A DNA stretch of 64,000 nucleotides from Actinoplanes ianthinogenes. GTDB taxonomy: Bacteria > Actinomycetota > Actinomycetes > Mycobacteriales > Micromonosporaceae. The translations under genes and the position numbers were made by a program. Under the pieces are notes generated by a model that saw only the letters and a program-made list of their open reading frames with translations, did no database searches and had not been told where the DNA came from. This document shows positions 16,830-24,489 of this stretch, in pieces; within the stretch, counting starts at the first letter, position 1; each line of letters starts with the position of its first letter. The stretch covers positions 620,001-684,000 of the forward strand of contig NZ_AP023356.1 in assembly GCF_018324205.1 (NCBI RefSeq), in the 5' to 3' direction.

Positions 16830-18062
16830 GTGCCGCGACGCATCGACGAATTCCGCACCGTCTATCGCATCCTCGAAGCCCTGACCCGGTTCACCGCCCG
16901 CACCATCACCATGATCCCGCTGATCTCCGCGTTCCTGCTCGGCCTGGTGGTCAACGAGGTCTCCGACCCCGGCAAGCGTGACTTCGGCGACGTGTTCGCC
17001 GGGCTGTACGGCCTGGACCGCGGCCCGATCGTCTGGATCAACATCGTCGCGACCGCCCTGCTGATCCTGGTGCCACTGCTGCACGTCACGCTGCGTTCGG
17101 TCACCGGCAACACCTCGCAGGTGGTGCGGCTGTCCCGGCGGCTGCCGGCGTACGTCGACCCGTCGGTCCGGCAGTTCAGCGAGGGGCGGATCGCCTGGGG
17201 CCCGCAGCTCGTCCTCCAGAGCTGCCCGAAGATCACCGAGGGCTGGCGGTCACCCGAGGTGCGGATCACGCTGGATCCGACGGTGTTCGCGTTCGCCCGG
17301 GAGGACGACGCGGCCGGCTTCGAGCGGTGGCTGGCGGCGTCCGACGACGACCGGGTCGCCCGGGGCGAGAAGTTCCGGCTGATGGAGAACCCGGACTCGT
17401 TCGTCGACGATCCGGGGCTGCGGCTGCGGGTGCAGGAGACGACGTACGCCCAGGCCGTGTACGTCAACCGGGACGTGTCCACCGACGACGAGCAGCGGAA
17501 CCGGCTGATCGGCGAGACGTTGCACGGCCGCCTGCGCCACCCGCACATCTTCGCCCTGCACGCCACCGTGGTCACCGCCGACGGCTGGATCCTGCTGACC
17601 CATCGCAGCCACAAGGTCGCCTACGAGCCCGGCACCTGGTCCTGCTCGATCGAGGAGCAGCTGGCCAAGGACGACCTCGACGCGGCCGACGCCGAGGTGC
17701 TGGACCGCTGGGTGCGGCGCGCGCTGATCGAGGAGCTGGGCCTGTCCGCCCACGAGGCGCGGCAGAGCCAGGCCCGGGCGCTCGCCGTGTTCCTGGAGGG
17801 CCACCACCTCAACATCGGCCTGGTCACCCTGGTGCACCTGCCGATCGACCGGGAGGAGCTGAATTCGATCCTGGCCCACCGCCCGCGTCAGGACTACGAG
17901 TTCCAGGCGTGGGACTTCCTGCGCTGGTCCCAGCTGGCCGCCGAGCTGGTCGAGCCGACCCGGGTGTATCACACGTCCGCCGGGCTGCGGATGTTCTTCG
18001 CCGGCCTGGTGAAGTTCGGCGTCTTCGGCTTCCACGAACGCATCGATCGGGCCCTGCGCTGA
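16830..18062 (+). CDS. membrane-anchored Nudix-fold protein with a non-canonical Nudix box
   Basis: A 410-residue protein from GTG 16830. Two hydrophobic segments (about 25-45 and 68-88) precede a soluble part. Residues about 240-370 look like a Nudix fold (ALHATVVTADGWILLTHRS, GTWSCSIEEQL, RRALIEELGL, then the HHLNIGLVTLVHLPI strand). The Nudix box is unusual: the usual REUxEE core reads RALIEE, lacking the first Glu, and a long insertion separates GTWS from this helix. Metal-dependent hydrolysis may be reduced, or the domain may be a binding module. It is convergent with the anti-sigma pseudogene (12-base gap). Exact function unknown. Confidence 0.6.
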   Translation: MPRRIDEFRTVYRILEALTRFTARTITMIPLISAFLLGLVVNEVSDPGKRDFGDVFAGLYGLDRGPIVWINIVATALLILVPLLHVTLRSVTGNTSQVVRLSRRLPAYVDPSVRQFSEGRIAWGPQLVLQSCPKITEGWRSPEVRITLDPTVFAFAREDDAAGFERWLAASDDDRVARGEKFRLMENPDSFVDDPGLRLRVQETTYAQAVYVNRDVSTDDEQRNRLIGETLHGRLRHPHIFALHATVVTADGWILLTHRSHKVAYEPGTWSCSIEEQLAKDDLDAADAEVLDRWVRRALIEELGLSAHEARQSQARALAVFLEGHHLNIGLVTLVHLPIDREELNSILAHRPRQDYEFQAWDFLRWSQLAAELVEPTRVYHTSAGLRMFFAGLVKFGVFGFHERIDRALR

Positions 18063-18073
18063 CCCGCGCCGGG

Positions 18074-18672
18074 TCACGGGTTGCGGTGCGTGATGTCGTG
18101 CGGGAAGTGCAGGCGGACGGTGGTGACGCTGTCGGTGGTGTGGCTGGTGACGGCGTCGGCGAGCTGACGGGCGAGCCACAACCCCCGCGGGGCAGGCGCC
18201 TCGCCGCCGGGTGGCAGGTAAACGGCCCGGGGCGGCAACGGGACGCCGCCGGCGTCGTCGACCTGCACGATCAGCGTGTCCGCCTACCGCCAGCCCCGCA
18301 CCCGGACCGGTGGCGCGCCGTGCACCAGTCCGTTGGTGGCGACCTCGGTCGTCGCATCGACCACGTCACGGGCCGCGGTGGCGGCGAACTGGTGGGCACC
18401 GGCCCAGGTCAGGACCGCGGTGCGCAGCGTGGTGAGATCCTGCAGGTCGAGCAGGCGCAGGTCCAGGCCGACCACGGGCGGCGGCGGCTCCAGCGCGATC
18501 TCGTTGCGGCCGGCCAGGTAGTCGGCCGGCGGGACGTAGTCCGGGTTGGGCGCCGGCCCGGCGGCGGTGAGCACGTAATTGTGCAGGCTGCGCACCCCCT
18601 CGACGACCCGATCAGCGCGGTGTGCACATATCCGGAGGTCGCCCGCGGGAGGCCGGGGCCCGCCGGGTTCAT
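18074..18672 (-). pseudogene. decayed MEDS/HATPase anti-sigma regulatory gene
   Basis: ATG 18672 overlaps the stop of the STAS gene (ATGA). The first codons give TSGYVHTALIGSS, the start of a MEDS (DcmR sensory) domain. The frame is then lost near 18600 and similarity resumes in another frame as NPDYVPPADYLAGRNEIAL, which is the end of such domains, so roughly 130-140 codons appear deleted. The following HATPase_c part (DATTEVATNGLVHG) is interrupted by an in-frame TAG at 18284-18286. It then continues in the same frame through VQVDDAGG and RGLWLARQLADAV to a stop at 18074. The intact form would be an RsbW-like kinase paired with the STAS protein. Three lesions make it non-functional, unless the last part acts alone. 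Confidence 0.75.
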
Positions 18673-19040
18673 CGCCGTGCTCCCGGCCCGTCGCCGTCCG
18701 CCTCCGCCCCGGCCGCGGTGATCATCAGCAGTGTGTCGTCACCGTCCAGGCCGCACAGGTGCAGGACCCGGAGCACCTCCGGTGAGCAGGTCAGCCGCAG
18801 GATCCCACCCCGTTCCCGGCACACGTCCCGGCCGGTCAGCAGTGCCCGGATCCCGACCGCCCCGCAGTAACTCACCGCGCTCAGGTCGAGGTGGGTGACC
18901 CCGGCCTCGATCTCCGCCACGATCCGTCCGCCGACCGTGGACACGTTCAACTGGTCGATTTCGCCGCTCAGCCGCAGCACGTCACCGTCACGCTGCACCG
19001 AGCACAGCTCGGCGCGCGGCGGTCCTGACGACGCCGACAC
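18669..19040 (-). CDS. STAS-domain anti-sigma factor antagonist
   Basis: About 123 residues from GTG 19040, chosen because GAAGGGA lies upstream; an upstream GTG at 19094 is possible but would add a basic tail. The STAS fold is visible: VLRLSGEID strand, VTHLDLSAVSYCGAVGIRALL helix region and GGILRLTCSPEVLRVLHLCGL. In family members a Ser follows the Asp-Leu-Ser strand and is phosphorylated by the partner kinase. Here the loop reads SAVSYCGAVG, with Cys where Ser is usual (SFIDSSG), so phosphorylation may be lost. It is translationally coupled to a decayed anti-sigma gene, so the pair is probably no longer a working switch. Confidence 0.8.
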   Translation of the reverse strand: MSASSGPPRAELCSVQRDGDVLRLSGEIDQLNVSTVGGRIVAEIEAGVTHLDLSAVSYCGAVGIRALLTGRDVCRERGGILRLTCSPEVLRVLHLCGLDGDDTLLMITAAGAEADGDGPGARR

Positions 19041-19149
19041 GCGATCACGTCCCTTCCGACGCGTCCCCCGGTCCAGGCTTACCCCGCAAAGCACTACCGG
19101 GCAAACGTTCCGCGAGTGCCACGCCGCCGGCCCCGATCAGACTGCCTGC

Positions 19150-19839
19150 TCAGGTGGCCGGGGCCAGGCGGGACAGGGCGAAGATCAGCTTGTCCAGGAC
19201 GCCGGGGAACGGGGACTCCGTGACCGACGGCAGGTGGTGGCGGACCGCGACCAGGTTCGGGTATTCGCTGGCCGGCAGCGAGTCGTACGCCCGCTGCAAG
19301 CCCTCCTGTTCCGCCTGCTGCTGGGCCGGGGTCAGCTCGACCGCGTCGATGGCGGCCAGCGCCAGGACCGCGTCGATGAAGTCGGCGAAGTGGCGGACCG
19401 CCTCGGCCGGTGGGAAACCGGCGCTGAGCAGCAGGCCGATGCCGATGTTGTCGGCGCGCAACTCGTTGGGCCCGATGGTGAAGCGGCTGGCGCGCAGGGT
19501 GGCCAGGCGCGGGTGCCGGACGATCGAGTCGTGCACCCGCTCGCCCATCTCGCGCAGTGACGCCGCCCAGTCGGGGCCCGGATCGAAACCGGACAGACTC
19601 TCGCTGATCAGCCGGTCGGAGATCGCGATCAGCAACGCGTCCAGGTCGCGGAAGTAACGGTAGATCGCCGACGGGTCGGCGCCCAGCTCGACGCCGAGGC
19701 GACGCACGGTAAGCGCGTTGCCGCCCGGGGCCTCGATCAACCGCAGCGCGGCATCGATGATCATGTCTGGGTCGAGGACCACTCCGCTGCGGGTGGGCCG
19801 CCGCCGCACCCGGACGCCACTGCCCCGTGTCGTAGCCAT
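19150..19839 (-). CDS. TetR-family regulator (TetR_C-type)
   Basis: A 229-residue protein with a basic N-terminal tail and a TetR DNA-binding domain at about 24-72 (LTVRRLGVELGADPSAIYRYFRD). The long helical C-terminus contains HPRLATLRASRFTIGPNE. ATG 19839 is preceded by AAGGAG. It is divergent from the FAD oxidoreductase at 19920, and the 80-base gap holds a GTCAA-CGCA-TTGAC palindrome, so it probably represses that gene and itself. Confidence 0.88.
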   Translation of the reverse strand: MATTRGSGVRVRRRPTRSGVVLDPDMIIDAALRLIEAPGGNALTVRRLGVELGADPSAIYRYFRDLDALLIAISDRLISESLSGFDPGPDWAASLREMGERVHDSIVRHPRLATLRASRFTIGPNELRADNIGIGLLLSAGFPPAEAVRHFADFIDAVLALAAIDAVELTPAQQQAEQEGLQRAYDSLPASEYPNLVAVRHHLPSVTESPFPGVLDKLIFALSRLAPAT

Positions 19840-19855
19840 CGCCGAAACTCCTTAT

Positions 19856-19869
19856 GTCAACGCATTGAC
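19856..19869. promoter_or_regulatory. short palindrome between TetR and FAD oxidoreductase genes
   Basis: GTCAA (19856-19860) and TTGAC (19865-19869) are inverted half-sites with a CGCA spacer, within the 80-base divergent promoter region. On the minus strand the same TTGACA could also be a -35 element for the tetR gene. Confidence 0.45.
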
Positions 19870-19919
19870 CTAAGCATAGCCGGTTCGCTTTCCTAGAGCC
19901 CTGACCAGGGAGGATCAGC

Positions 19920-21335
19920 ATGCGGGCGGACACACCGGCCTACGACCTTGACATCCGGACCGACGAGAAGCGCATTCGCGCGGCTCTCGCCGACGCTGCC
20001 CAGACGCCGTTCTGGCTCGAGGATCCCGGTCGGCCCACCCCGCAGGCCTCCCTCATCGGCAGCCTCGACACCGACCTGCTGATCATCGGCGGCGGTTACT
20101 GCGGGTTGTGGACCGCGTTGCAGGCCAAGGAGGCCGATCCGGGACGCGACGTGGTGCTGGTCGAGGGCTCCGAGATCGGCTGGGCGGCGAGCGGCCGCAA
20201 CGGCGGCTTCGTCGACGACAGCCTCACCCACGGCCGGCAGAACGGTCAACGGTACTTCGCCGAGGACCTGGCCGTCCTGGAGACCCTCGCCCAGGAGAAC
20301 TTCGCCGGCTTCCGCGACTCGCTGACCAGGCACGGCATCGACGCGGAGTGGGAGGAGGAGGGCTCGCTGGAGGTCGCCACCGAGCGGCACCAGCTCGACG
20401 ACCTGCGCGAGATGCCCGGCCGCCACTACAACCGGGAGGAACTGGCCGAGCTGGTCCGCTCGCCGCTGTACCGGGGCGGCGTGTTCAAGGAGTCCGGCGC
20501 CGCGCTGGTCCACCCGGCCAAGCTGGCCTGGGGCCTGAAGGCGGCCTGCCTGCGGCTCGGCGTGCGGATCTTCGAGCACACCCCGGTCACCAAGCTCACC
20601 GACCGGGGCCGGACGGTCCGCGCCACCACCGGCATGGGCACGGTCCGCGCCCGCCAGGTGGTGCTGGCCACCAACGGATTCCCGTCGCTGCTGCGCCGGA
20701 ACCGATTCCTGACCATTCCGATCTACGACTACGTGCTGATGACCGAGCCGCTCACGCCGGCGCAGCTGGACGCGATCGGATGGCACGGCCGGTTCGGCAT
20801 CGGCGACGCCTCGCGGCAGTTCCACTACTACCGGAAAACCGCGGACAATCGCATTCTCTGGGGCGGTTACGACGCGGTCTATCACCGCGGCGGCGGCATC
20901 CGGCCGGAGTTCGACCAGCGCCCGGAGACGTTCGCCCGGCTGGCCGACCATTTCCTGCGCACCTTCCCTCAGCTGGGCGACATCAGGTTCACCCACGCCT
21001 GGGGTGGCATGATCGACATGTCCACCCAGCTGGCAGCCTTCCAGGGCCTGGCGATGGGTGGCAAGGTCGCCTACGCCGGCGGTTTCACCGGGCTCGGCGT
21101 GGCGGCGACCCGGTTCGCCGGCACCGTCATGCTGGAATTGCTGTCCGGCGCCGACACGCCGCGCACCCGGCTCCGGATGGCCACGAAACGCCCTTTACCG
21201 ATCCCGCCCGAGCCGATCGCCTACCCCGCGGTCCAGGTGATCCGCCGGGCCATCGCCCGCTCGGACCGTAACGGCGGCCGCGACGGCCTCATCCTCAAGA
21301 CCGCCAATCTCCTGGGCTTCTCCTTCGATTCCTGA
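19920..21335 (+). CDS. FAD-dependent amine/amino acid oxidoreductase (DAO family)
   Basis: A 471-residue flavoprotein. The Rossmann FAD motif IIGGGYCGLW is at about 54-63, followed by the DAO-family ASGRNGGF segment (residue ~90). The C-terminal GGFTGLGVAATRFAGTVM closes the FAD site. The overall layout resembles gamma-glutamylputrescine oxidase (PuuB) and similar enzymes that oxidise secondary or primary amines, releasing H2O2. Substrate is not determinable. Start ATG 19920 follows GGGAGG. It is divergent from and probably controlled by the TetR gene at 19150, and ends at a strong terminator (21343-21384). Confidence 0.85.
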   Translation: MRADTPAYDLDIRTDEKRIRAALADAAQTPFWLEDPGRPTPQASLIGSLDTDLLIIGGGYCGLWTALQAKEADPGRDVVLVEGSEIGWAASGRNGGFVDDSLTHGRQNGQRYFAEDLAVLETLAQENFAGFRDSLTRHGIDAEWEEEGSLEVATERHQLDDLREMPGRHYNREELAELVRSPLYRGGVFKESGAALVHPAKLAWGLKAACLRLGVRIFEHTPVTKLTDRGRTVRATTGMGTVRARQVVLATNGFPSLLRRNRFLTIPIYDYVLMTEPLTPAQLDAIGWHGRFGIGDASRQFHYYRKTADNRILWGGYDAVYHRGGGIRPEFDQRPETFARLADHFLRTFPQLGDIRFTHAWGGMIDMSTQLAAFQGLAMGGKVAYAGGFTGLGVAATRFAGTVMLELLSGADTPRTRLRMATKRPLPIPPEPIAYPAVQVIRRAIARSDRNGGRDGLILKTANLLGFSFDS

Positions 21336-21342
21336 CGCTCGC

Positions 21343-21384
21343 TGTGGTCGCGGCCCGCGCATTTCCCGCCGGGTCGCGACCACA
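21343..21384 (+). terminator. strong hairpin terminator after the FAD oxidoreductase
   Basis: TGTGGTCGCGGCCCG (21343-21357) pairs with CGGGTCGCGACCACA (21370-21384): a 15-bp stem with one G-T wobble and a 12-base loop. It begins 8 bases after the stop of the oxidoreductase gene and could also serve the convergent minus-strand gene that ends at 21501. Confidence 0.8.
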
Positions 21385-21385
21385 A

Positions 21386-21481
21386 CCATTTTCCGGTACG
21401 ACTCGCAGCACCGTGGCAGCCGGCTCGCGAGACCGCGGCCACTCCGGACCGCCGCGCGTGTCGTGCGGGTCCGCGGGTGGC
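21386..21481 (+). repeat. ~90-bp inverted repeat, copy A
   Basis: This segment is about 87% identical (about 12 mismatches in 92 aligned bases by eye) to the reverse complement of 23124-23222. The two copies flank the TIM-barrel-like gene and its TetR regulator. The shared ends include the 12-mer GTACGACTCGnA and the block from CGCGTGTCGTGC to CCGCGGG. Confidence 0.8.
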
Positions 21482-21500
21482 CGGGACACCGCCCACCGGT

Positions 21501-22454
21501 TCACGAATAGGCCTCGGCAACCGCCGCGAATGCCTTTTTCGGCTCCCACTCCTCGCCGTCGAACACCCTCACGATCCCGTAACTGGCGAGATCGAGCTCG
21601 CCCGTGTGGTCGAAGAGCGCGAACGTGAAGACGAACGCGCTGTCCACCCCGCCCGCCTCGAACTCGGCAAGCAGCTCCCGCAGGTATTGCGCCTGCCCGT
21701 CCTCGTCCCGCTCGTAGGTGCCGTTCATCCGCAGCGGCGCCCGCGTGACCGGGTCGTAAACGACCGCGTCCAGCGCCTCCGCGCCCCGATCCGCGGCACC
21801 GCGATAGGTCGCGCACCCGAACTCGGTGATCGCCACCGGCTTACCCTGCGCGACCAGGGTCCGGACCCCCGCCGCGAACTGGTCCGCGATCGCCGCCGAC
21901 CGGTACAGATCCACCGACAGGATGTCGAAGATCTCCCAGTCCACCTGCTCGACCGGCACCGCCGCGTAGGTCACCGGCCCGGTGAACCGCTCCCGCACCA
22001 CCGCCACCGCCCGGGCCAGGAACCCGTTGACCCGGGCACGGACCGTGGTGAGGTGCTCCCGCATCCCGGCGACCCGCTGCATCACGTCGTCGCCCGGCAG
22101 GAAGCCCCGGTTCATCAGGCTGATCTCGGCGCCGGCCACGAACACCACCGCTGCTCCCCGCTCCCGCAGCCGCTCGGCCCGCTCCGCGCACTCGGCGAAC
22201 AGCGCCAGCATCTCGTCCTCGGTCAGCTCCAGCGGATAGGGCGAGAACCACACCTCCAGCCCCAGGTCCGCGGCGATCGAGGCGGCCAGCGCCAGCCGGT
22301 CCGGATCGCCGCCCATCACCCGGACGGCGGTGCAGTGCAGCTCGTCCCGGATCACCCGCAGGTCCCGCTCGACGGTGGCCGGCCCGAAGCCGGGCCGCCC
22401 GATCCGCTCGCCGAGCACCCAGCCGGTGTCGTAACTGATCCCGTTGCCCCGCAT
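21501..22454 (-). CDS. TIM-barrel glycoside hydrolase-like protein of unknown substrate
   Basis: A 317-residue protein starting at ATG 22454 with AAGGAGG upstream. It begins MRGNGISYDTGW and contains RVMGGDPDRL, LEVWFSPYPLELTEDEML, FVAGAEISLMNRGFLPGD and PVAITEFGCATYRG. The conserved acidic residues at strand ends (the Glu in AGAEIS and in ITEFG) are placed like acid/base and nucleophile of clan A glycosidases. Homologues in actinobacteria are sometimes labelled abortive-infection proteins; I do not see support for that in the sequence. It is divergent from a TetR gene with a perfect palindrome (22465-22487) overlapping the promoter, so it is inducible. Substrate unknown. Confidence 0.65.
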   Translation of the reverse strand: MRGNGISYDTGWVLGERIGRPGFGPATVERDLRVIRDELHCTAVRVMGGDPDRLALAASIAADLGLEVWFSPYPLELTEDEMLALFAECAERAERLRERGAAVVFVAGAEISLMNRGFLPGDDVMQRVAGMREHLTTVRARVNGFLARAVAVVRERFTGPVTYAAVPVEQVDWEIFDILSVDLYRSAAIADQFAAGVRTLVAQGKPVAITEFGCATYRGAADRGAEALDAVVYDPVTRAPLRMNGTYERDEDGQAQYLRELLAEFEAGGVDSAFVFTFALFDHTGELDLASYGIVRVFDGEEWEPKKAFAAVAEAYS

Positions 22455-22464
22455 CCCAACCTCC

Positions 22465-22487
22465 TTAGGGTACGTCACGTACCCTAA
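22465..22487. promoter_or_regulatory. perfect 23-bp palindromic operator
   Basis: TTAGGGTACGT (22465-22475) and ACGTACCCTAA (22477-22487) are perfect 11-bp arms around one base. It lies 11 bases upstream of the start of the minus-strand gene and 42 bases before the TetR start, so binding would block both promoters. Confidence 0.8.
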
Positions 22488-22522
22488 GCCCATTCCGACG
22501 CCGAAGACAAGGTGTGGCGCAG

Positions 22523-22537
22523 GGTACGATGCGTACC
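22523..22537. promoter_or_regulatory. second operator overlapping the TetR start codon
   Basis: GGTACG (22523-22528) and CGTACC (22532-22537) are inverted half-sites matching the core of the 22465-22487 palindrome. The ATG at 22529 lies between them, so bound regulator would sit on its own translation or transcription start. Confidence 0.6.
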
Positions 22538-23113
22538 GTGACGGGACAGAGCCGGCGGCGCGGCGCGGCGCTGGAGGAGGCGATCCTGCAAGCCGCCGTT
22601 GACCAGCTGATCGAGTCGGGATACGCCGGACTGACCATGGACGCGGTCGCCAGGCGGGCCGGCACCAACAAGAACGCGCTCTACCGGCGCTGGCCGGACC
22701 GCCTGTCGCTGGGCATCGCGGCCTATCGCCAGATCGCCCGCGCGGTGCAGCCGCCCGACACCGGCACGCTGCGCGAGGACGCGCTGGAGATGCTGCGCCG
22801 CGCCAACCGGCACTGGAGCTCGCCGCTCGGCGCGATCCTGCGCGAGCTGCTGGCCGCGACGGGCGGGGCGACGGCCCAGCTCACCGACCAGTCCGCGGAC
22901 GCGCTGGCGGCGCCGTGGCTGATCATCCTGGGGCGGGCGATCGCCCGGGGCGAGGCGTCGCCGGAAGCCCTGCACCCCCGGGTCGCCACGGTCGCGATGG
23001 TCCTGCTCCGCAACGAGTTCATCACCCGAGGGGTGCCCACGGCGCCCGATGACGCCCTCGTCGAGATCGTCGACGAGGTCTACCTTCCGCTGATCCGGAA
23101 CCGGTCGCTCTGA
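22529..23113 (+). CDS. TetR-family transcriptional regulator
   Basis: About 194 residues from ATG 22529; GTG 22514 and GTG 22538 are in-frame alternatives and the ribosome site is poor, so a leaderless transcript is possible. The DNA-binding domain (about 12-60) contains LTMDAVARRAGTNKNALYRRW, with Trp in place of the usual Phe. The C-terminal domain resembles TetR_C subfamilies that bind small organic ligands. Two GTACG-type palindromes in the divergent intergenic region are likely its operators. It is inside the segment flanked by inverted repeats A and B. Confidence 0.85.
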   Translation: MRTVTGQSRRRGAALEEAILQAAVDQLIESGYAGLTMDAVARRAGTNKNALYRRWPDRLSLGIAAYRQIARAVQPPDTGTLREDALEMLRRANRHWSSPLGAILRELLAATGGATAQLTDQSADALAAPWLIILGRAIARGEASPEALHPRVATVAMVLLRNEFITRGVPTAPDDALVEIVDEVYLPLIRNRSL

Positions 23114-23123
23114 GCAATCCACC

Positions 23124-23222
23124 GTGCGGGCCCGCGGACCCGCACGACACGCGTGGCGGTCGTGCGGGGGCCGGGCCTCGCGAGCCGACTGCCACGGGAC
23201 TCCGAGTCGTACCGGAAAAGGA
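23124..23222 (-). repeat. ~90-bp inverted repeat, copy B
   Basis: Reverse-complement partner of 21386-21481. Identical blocks include CCCGCGGACCCGCACGACAC, CTCGCGAGCC and GAGTCGTACCGGAAAA. It lies in the 153-base gap between the TetR stop (23113) and the PPOX gene end (23267). That gap holds no other recognisable feature. Confidence 0.8.
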
Positions 23223-23266
23223 TCCGGAAACGTGCCGGCGGTGTCGCGGCAGCGAGGGTGGTCTGC

Positions 23267-23653
23267 CTATGTCTGGGCTTGCCAGGCGGTCCAGCGGGTG
23301 ACTTCGACGCGGAGGAACGGGCCGGGCGGGGGCTGCGTCGCGTATTGCGGGTAACGGGCGAGCAGGGCCGGCTCGGGCTCGTCGGTGATCGTGGCGAGAC
23401 CGTCGGCCCGGACCCACCAGAGCTCGGACCAGTCGTCGGCGTAATGGTCGGCGAGGACGCTGACCCGGGGCTCGTGCTCGATGTTGGCGAGCCGCCGGAG
23501 CCGCCGATGCCGTTTCGGCTTCCCGTCGACCGCGGTGTGGATCACGTCGCCGGCCAGGGCGAACACGATCGGCACCAGGTGCGGGGCGCCGTCCGGGGTG
23601 ACCGTGGCCAGCCGCGCCACCCGGACGGTGGCGAACCGTTCGGCCGGGGTCAT
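23267..23653 (-). CDS. PPOX-class F420-dependent oxidoreductase (TIGR03668-like)
   Basis: A 128-residue split beta-barrel flavin/F420-type protein. Motifs MTPAERFATVRVARLATV, HLVPIVFALAGD, KPKRHRRLRRLANIEHEP and WVRADGLATI match the small actinobacterial PPOX family represented by Rv0121-like proteins, which bind deazaflavin cofactor F420. The ATG at 23653 overlaps the stop of the upstream LLM gene (ATGA), so the two are translationally coupled. Both are F420-type enzymes, which suggests one redox module. Substrate unknown. Confidence 0.83.
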   Translation of the reverse strand: MTPAERFATVRVARLATVTPDGAPHLVPIVFALAGDVIHTAVDGKPKRHRRLRRLANIEHEPRVSVLADHYADDWSELWWVRADGLATITDEPEPALLARYPQYATQPPPGPFLRVEVTRWTAWQAQT

Positions 23654-24480
23654 CGGCGGGTGTACTCGCCGATCGCGCGCTCCCACTTCTCCAGCGTGCC
23701 CTCGATGACGCTCCACGGCCCGGACGGCAGCCACGCCGAGGCCCGGTGCACCCCGGCCGCCTCCAGCTGCTCGAGCACCTTCGGATCGGACGGGACGCCC
23801 ATCACCTGCACCTGGATCGGCCGGTCGGCGCGGGCGCGCAGCTCGGCCATCCGGTCCAGCAGGTCACCGTCGTTGTAGTTCGGGAACCACCCGTCACCCC
23901 AGGCCAGCACCCGGTCGAGCACGGTCGGCCCGTAACCGCCGACCAGCACCGGCGGCCACGGCTTCTGCGCCGGTTTCGGCCACGACCAGATCCGCTCGAA
24001 GGTCACGAACTCGCCGCTGAACGACGCCTCGTCCGCGGTCCAGATCGCCTGCATGGCCCGGACCCGCTCGGCCATCAACCGCATCCGGGTACGCGGGTCG
24101 GTCCCGTGGTTGGCCATCTCCTCCCGGTTCCACCCGGCGCCGACCCCGAACTCCAGCCGGCCCCCGGACAGGTGGTCGACCGAGGCCACCTCCTTGGCCG
24201 TGGTGATCGGGTCCCGCTCGACCACCAGGCAGACCCCACTGCCGATCCGCAGTCGCCGGGTGGCCGCGGCCGCGTCGGTGAGCGCCACGAACAGGTCATA
24301 GGTGTGCCAGTACTTCCGCGGCAGCTGCGGCCCGCCGTCCCACGGACTCTCCCGGCTCGCCGGGATGTGCGTGTGCTCGGCGAAGAACAGCGCGTCCTGC
24401 CCGCGCTCCTCGACCCGCCGCGCCACCTCCCCGGGCCGGACCGCGTCGTGGGTGGGGAAATAGCCGACACCGAACTCCAT
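23650..24480 (-). CDS. LLM-class F420-dependent oxidoreductase
   Basis: A 276-residue luciferase-like TIM-barrel enzyme: MEFGVGYFPTHDAV start, FFAEHTHIP, RLRIGSGVCLVVERDPI, KEVASVDHLSGGRLEFGVGAGW (the F420-binding region of the family) and PPVLVGGYGPTVLDR. Such enzymes transfer hydride between F420 and varied substrates. The gene overlaps the PPOX gene downstream and follows a small membrane protein gene by 9 bases, suggesting an operon possibly starting at galM. Substrate cannot be predicted. Confidence 0.9.
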   Translation of the reverse strand: MEFGVGYFPTHDAVRPGEVARRVEERGQDALFFAEHTHIPASRESPWDGGPQLPRKYWHTYDLFVALTDAAAATRRLRIGSGVCLVVERDPITTAKEVASVDHLSGGRLEFGVGAGWNREEMANHGTDPRTRMRLMAERVRAMQAIWTADEASFSGEFVTFERIWSWPKPAQKPWPPVLVGGYGPTVLDRVLAWGDGWFPNYNDGDLLDRMAELRARADRPIQVQVMGVPSDPKVLEQLEAAGVHRASAWLPSGPWSVIEGTLEKWERAIGEYTRR

Positions 24481-24489
24481 CCCGTCACC

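Noticed and set aside
14993..17084. Minus-strand open frames containing 21-residue repeats over the 63-bp array
   Set aside because: The repeats stay open only because 63 is a multiple of three. Third-position GC is low compared with real genes, and the frames run through the antisense of the gene at 14837 or the ThuA gene.
18409..18672. Separate short minus-strand gene starting at 18672
   Set aside because: Only its first ~26 codons resemble a protein family; the rest is out of frame, so it is the start of the pseudogene.
21501..22454. Abortive phage infection gene
   Set aside because: That label is used for some homologues, but the sequence shows TIM-barrel glycosidase-like features, and there is no other defence gene nearby.
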